This document shows, in pieces, positions 4,781-6,578 of a stretch of 6,578 nt of DNA. Origin of the DNA: Rubrobacter sp. (GTDB lineage: Bacteria; Actinomycetota; Rubrobacteria; Rubrobacterales; Rubrobacteraceae). The notes beneath the pieces were generated by a model. That model was given only the letters and a program-made list of their open reading frames with translations, ran no database searches and had not been told where the DNA came from. The position numbers were made by a program, and so were the translations under genes. The DNA is taken from the NCBI GenBank assembly GCA_016781635.1, contig JADDPY010000302.1:1-6578 (forward strand), read 5' to 3'. How positions within the stretch are numbered: position 1 is the first letter of the stretch; every line of letters begins with the position of its first letter.

Positions 4781-6331
4781 TTACTCATTCATAGGAGGCT
4801 TCACGTAAATCTTCCAAGGACCTATTCGATCTTCGCGATAATTTGAGTTTAGCCAGTCCATTAATTTTTCTTCGTGGTTCTCCCTCAACGACTGCAGCTG
4901 TCCGAAAGCGATTACGTCTGGATCATACGCCTCCGATTCTCTTATCCACCCCTCGAAGCCGCCTGGGGTTCTGTCTTGAATACGACGATCAATACCCGCT
5001 TTAATGAAGCCATACGGGGTCGGGTTAGTTCGGTGCAGTAACACTAATGTATATGGCGCGCCTAACGACACTACCTTCGCTTCCTCACCGAACCTGTCTT
5101 CTATTCGCTGGGCAGCTTGCTTCTGCTGGGCATACTTTACCCGACTCTCGGCGAGCTCGAGATTGATAGTGGCCGAGCCATTGCTCGTGGCTAATCCTAG
5201 TAGGAGGATGGATATTCCCACGGTAAGCAGTCCTTGCACCCCTACTCCTTCTCTGAGCGGAGGCAGAGTTCTTTCTGAAGCATCTGTACCGCGAATCGCA
5301 AGATCTAAGAATGCGCCAAATCCGATAGCTGCATACGGAAGCAGAACAAAGAAATCTGCAGGCCCCTGAAAATCGAGTAGAGACAGCAGGATAAAGGCTG
5401 GAAAAGTCAACGCTATAGGAGCAAATGTATCTTTAAACAGCAGCTCTCTATAAGAACTCCAAGATACTACTCTCGAATAGCACGCGTAGACGATCATGGT
5501 GAAGCCTATAAAGATGGGCAGAAACATCACCCGGTATGCGGTAAAAGCAATTCCTATGGGTCGAAGAAAGTGCGAGAGAGGATCTTCTAATAAGGATGGC
5601 CCTCGGACACTGTAAAGGAAGTTGAAAAGGACGAACCCGTCCAACATTTCGTAAAAGGCGCCATGGTAGTGGAAGTATGCGCTCACAGCGCCCAACGGCA
5701 ATCCTATGCCTACCGCCGCGCGCACGAGTGCAGCTGCACGTCTCTCTGGGGATTGTACGACAGCGAGTAAAAGCGTCACGAGCGGTAGGACAGCTGTGGG
5801 TTGCCAAACAAGCATCGACAGTGAGCCGCAGAGGCCTGCCCAGAACCATTGCCTCCGGCTCATCAGAATGAGACTCAAGGCTTCAAATAAGACTACTGGG
5901 ACTTTAGGCTCGGGACCTATGGAAGTAGCCAAGTGGACAAAACCGAAAAATCCTAAGAAAGATAAAGCCGCAAAAAACCCTACTCTTTGAGATCGAAAGA
6001 AGCTATTCCCTAATAAGTAGACCGAAGCTACTGCAAAACACCCAACGAGGGAGAAGGCCATGCGTACGGTAAGTATGTCACTCCAACCCAGCAGACTAGA
6101 AATCTCTACCCCCAATCCTGCAAGCATCGGAGCGAGTGGGCCTTTGTTATCAAAGATGCTGACATACGGAGGGGTGCCTTCGGCCATCTGTTGACCACTG
6201 TAAAGAAAAATAGCGTGATCGTGACGAAGTTCTCCCACAAAGCCGTATTGCTTAAAGACCACAATTGCAAGAACAAACACAAGGATCAGCGGAACAAGCT
6301 TGCGTATCGACGAAACATTCGCCTTGTACAT
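4781..6331 (-). CDS. Polytopic GT-C-like glycosyltransferase (dolichyl/polyprenyl-phosphate-mannose mannosyltransferase-like)
   Basis: A 516-residue membrane protein. An N-terminal helix (about 12-28) is followed by an extracytoplasmic loop with GELRHDHAIFLYSGQQ (33-48) and GTPPYVSIFDNKGPLAPML. An acidic residue after the first helix (D38) is the usual catalytic position of GT-C enzymes, and the PPY-FDxKGP block matches archaeal and actinobacterial DolP-mannose mannosyltransferase-like proteins. About ten hydrophobic helices follow to residue ~390, then a soluble C-terminal domain of about 120 residues ending in IGPWKIYVKPPMNE. It would transfer sugar from a lipid-phosphate donor to a surface glycan or glycoprotein. 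Base composition is far more AT-rich than its neighbours, suggesting acquisition. The start ATG is preceded by an AGGA 8 bases upstream. No partner gene is visible; the acceptor is unknown. Confidence 0.72.
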   Translation of the reverse strand: MYKANVSSIRKLVPLILVFVLAIVVFKQYGFVGELRHDHAIFLYSGQQMAEGTPPYVSIFDNKGPLAPMLAGLGVEISSLLGWSDILTVRMAFSLVGCFAVASVYLLGNSFFRSQRVGFFAALSFLGFFGFVHLATSIGPEPKVPVVLFEALSLILMSRRQWFWAGLCGSLSMLVWQPTAVLPLVTLLLAVVQSPERRAAALVRAAVGIGLPLGAVSAYFHYHGAFYEMLDGFVLFNFLYSVRGPSLLEDPLSHFLRPIGIAFTAYRVMFLPIFIGFTMIVYACYSRVVSWSSYRELLFKDTFAPIALTFPAFILLSLLDFQGPADFFVLLPYAAIGFGAFLDLAIRGTDASERTLPPLREGVGVQGLLTVGISILLLGLATSNGSATINLELAESRVKYAQQKQAAQRIEDRFGEEAKVVSLGAPYTLVLLHRTNPTPYGFIKAGIDRRIQDRTPGGFEGWIRESEAYDPDVIAFGQLQSLRENHEEKLMDWLNSNYREDRIGPWKIYVKPPMNE

Positions 6332-6397
6332 TACAAAGTTCCTACCATGTCAGACAAATCAACTCCCAAGTAGCGCTGGCGAATTTAGCTGCTTGTT

Positions 6398-6433
6398 CTC
6401 TGCATGACTCTCCTCGTAGCGTCTCATGCAGAG
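6398..6433. repeat. 10-bp perfect inverted repeat upstream of the glycosyltransferase gene
   Basis: CTCTGCATGA (6398-6407) and TCATGCAGAG (6424-6433) are exact reverse complements around a 16-base spacer. Read on the plus strand the stem is followed by CTTTAT, a poor T tract. It could be an operator or leader hairpin for the minus-strand gene starting at 6331, a bidirectional terminator, or the trace of a recombination event near the island edge. Confidence 0.5.
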
Positions 6434-6491
6434 CTTTATGGAGAAGGCAAGCTACTCTCAGTCTACATACTCTAATCTGGTTCTACTGTTG

Positions 6492-6513
6492 CCTCCCCCT
6501 TACACGGGGGAGG
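6492..6513. terminator. 8-bp GC-rich hairpin near the right edge
   Basis: CCTCCCCC (6492-6499) pairs perfectly with GGGGGAGG (6506-6513) around TTACAC. It has terminator-like strength, but no T run follows on either strand. It may end a transcript entering from the right or be a dispersed repeat. The rest of 6332-6578 shows no gene or RNA I can support. Confidence 0.35.
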
Positions 6514-6578
6514 GTGCGGATAACAGACCTCGACGCTCCTATGTTCGTCAACCCGGCGGGAGTCGGGTAACGGAGTCC

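Noticed and set aside
6265..6570. 101-residue plus-strand open frame at the right edge
   Set aside because: It overlaps the start of the glycosyltransferase gene on the other strand and spans both inverted repeats; no domain and no good ribosome binding site.
1..6578. CRISPR array, integrase, transposase or phage genes
   Set aside because: No regularly spaced direct repeats and no recognisable recombinase motifs in any frame.

Overview
This is probably a chromosomal segment of a high-GC Gram-positive bacterium. The left two thirds is very GC-rich, with strong GGAGG-type ribosome binding sites, TTG/GTG starts and tightly packed genes. The gene content (class I nitronate monooxygenase next to an RraA-like protein, a small multidrug-export-like membrane protein, an actinobacterial-style zinc-ribbon miniprotein) would suit an actinobacterium such as Rubrobacter or a relative. 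That assignment is an inference.

Layout: (1) 2-978, the 3' end of a calcineurin-like metallophosphoesterase, coupled by an ATGA overlap to a SAM-dependent methyltransferase. (2) 979-2014, a structured leader followed by a 301-codon gene interrupted by one in-frame TGA at 1376-1378. The TGA falls where iodothyronine deiodinases carry selenocysteine, and it is followed at the right distance by a hairpin with a GGUC tetraloop, as in the E. coli fdhF SECIS. I read it as one selenoprotein gene, not two ORFs or a pseudogene. (3) 2124-2549, a small membrane protein, converging on a two-gene minus-strand operon (2546-4120) for nitronate monooxygenase and RraA-like protein; the convergent genes share a CTAG as both stop codons. 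(4) 4133-4780, an intergenic stretch with a roughly 173-nt element bounded by near-perfect inverted repeats (candidate structured RNA or MITE), then a short zinc-ribbon gene whose promoter carries a perfect 16-bp palindrome and which may be leaderless. (5) 4781-6331, a markedly AT-richer minus-strand gene for a polytopic GT-C-like glycosyltransferase, probably acquired horizontally, with two more strong inverted repeats upstream of it (6398-6433 and 6492-6513).

The genes do not form one pathway. The most notable item is the bacterial deiodinase-like selenoprotein, which requires selenocysteine machinery (SelA/B/C/D) encoded elsewhere. It has the deiodinase Sec-to-His spacing of 32 residues, an extra C-terminal region ending in a predicted membrane helix, and a 5' leader able to form several helices. 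Next are the 4204-4376 element and the compositional break near 4740.
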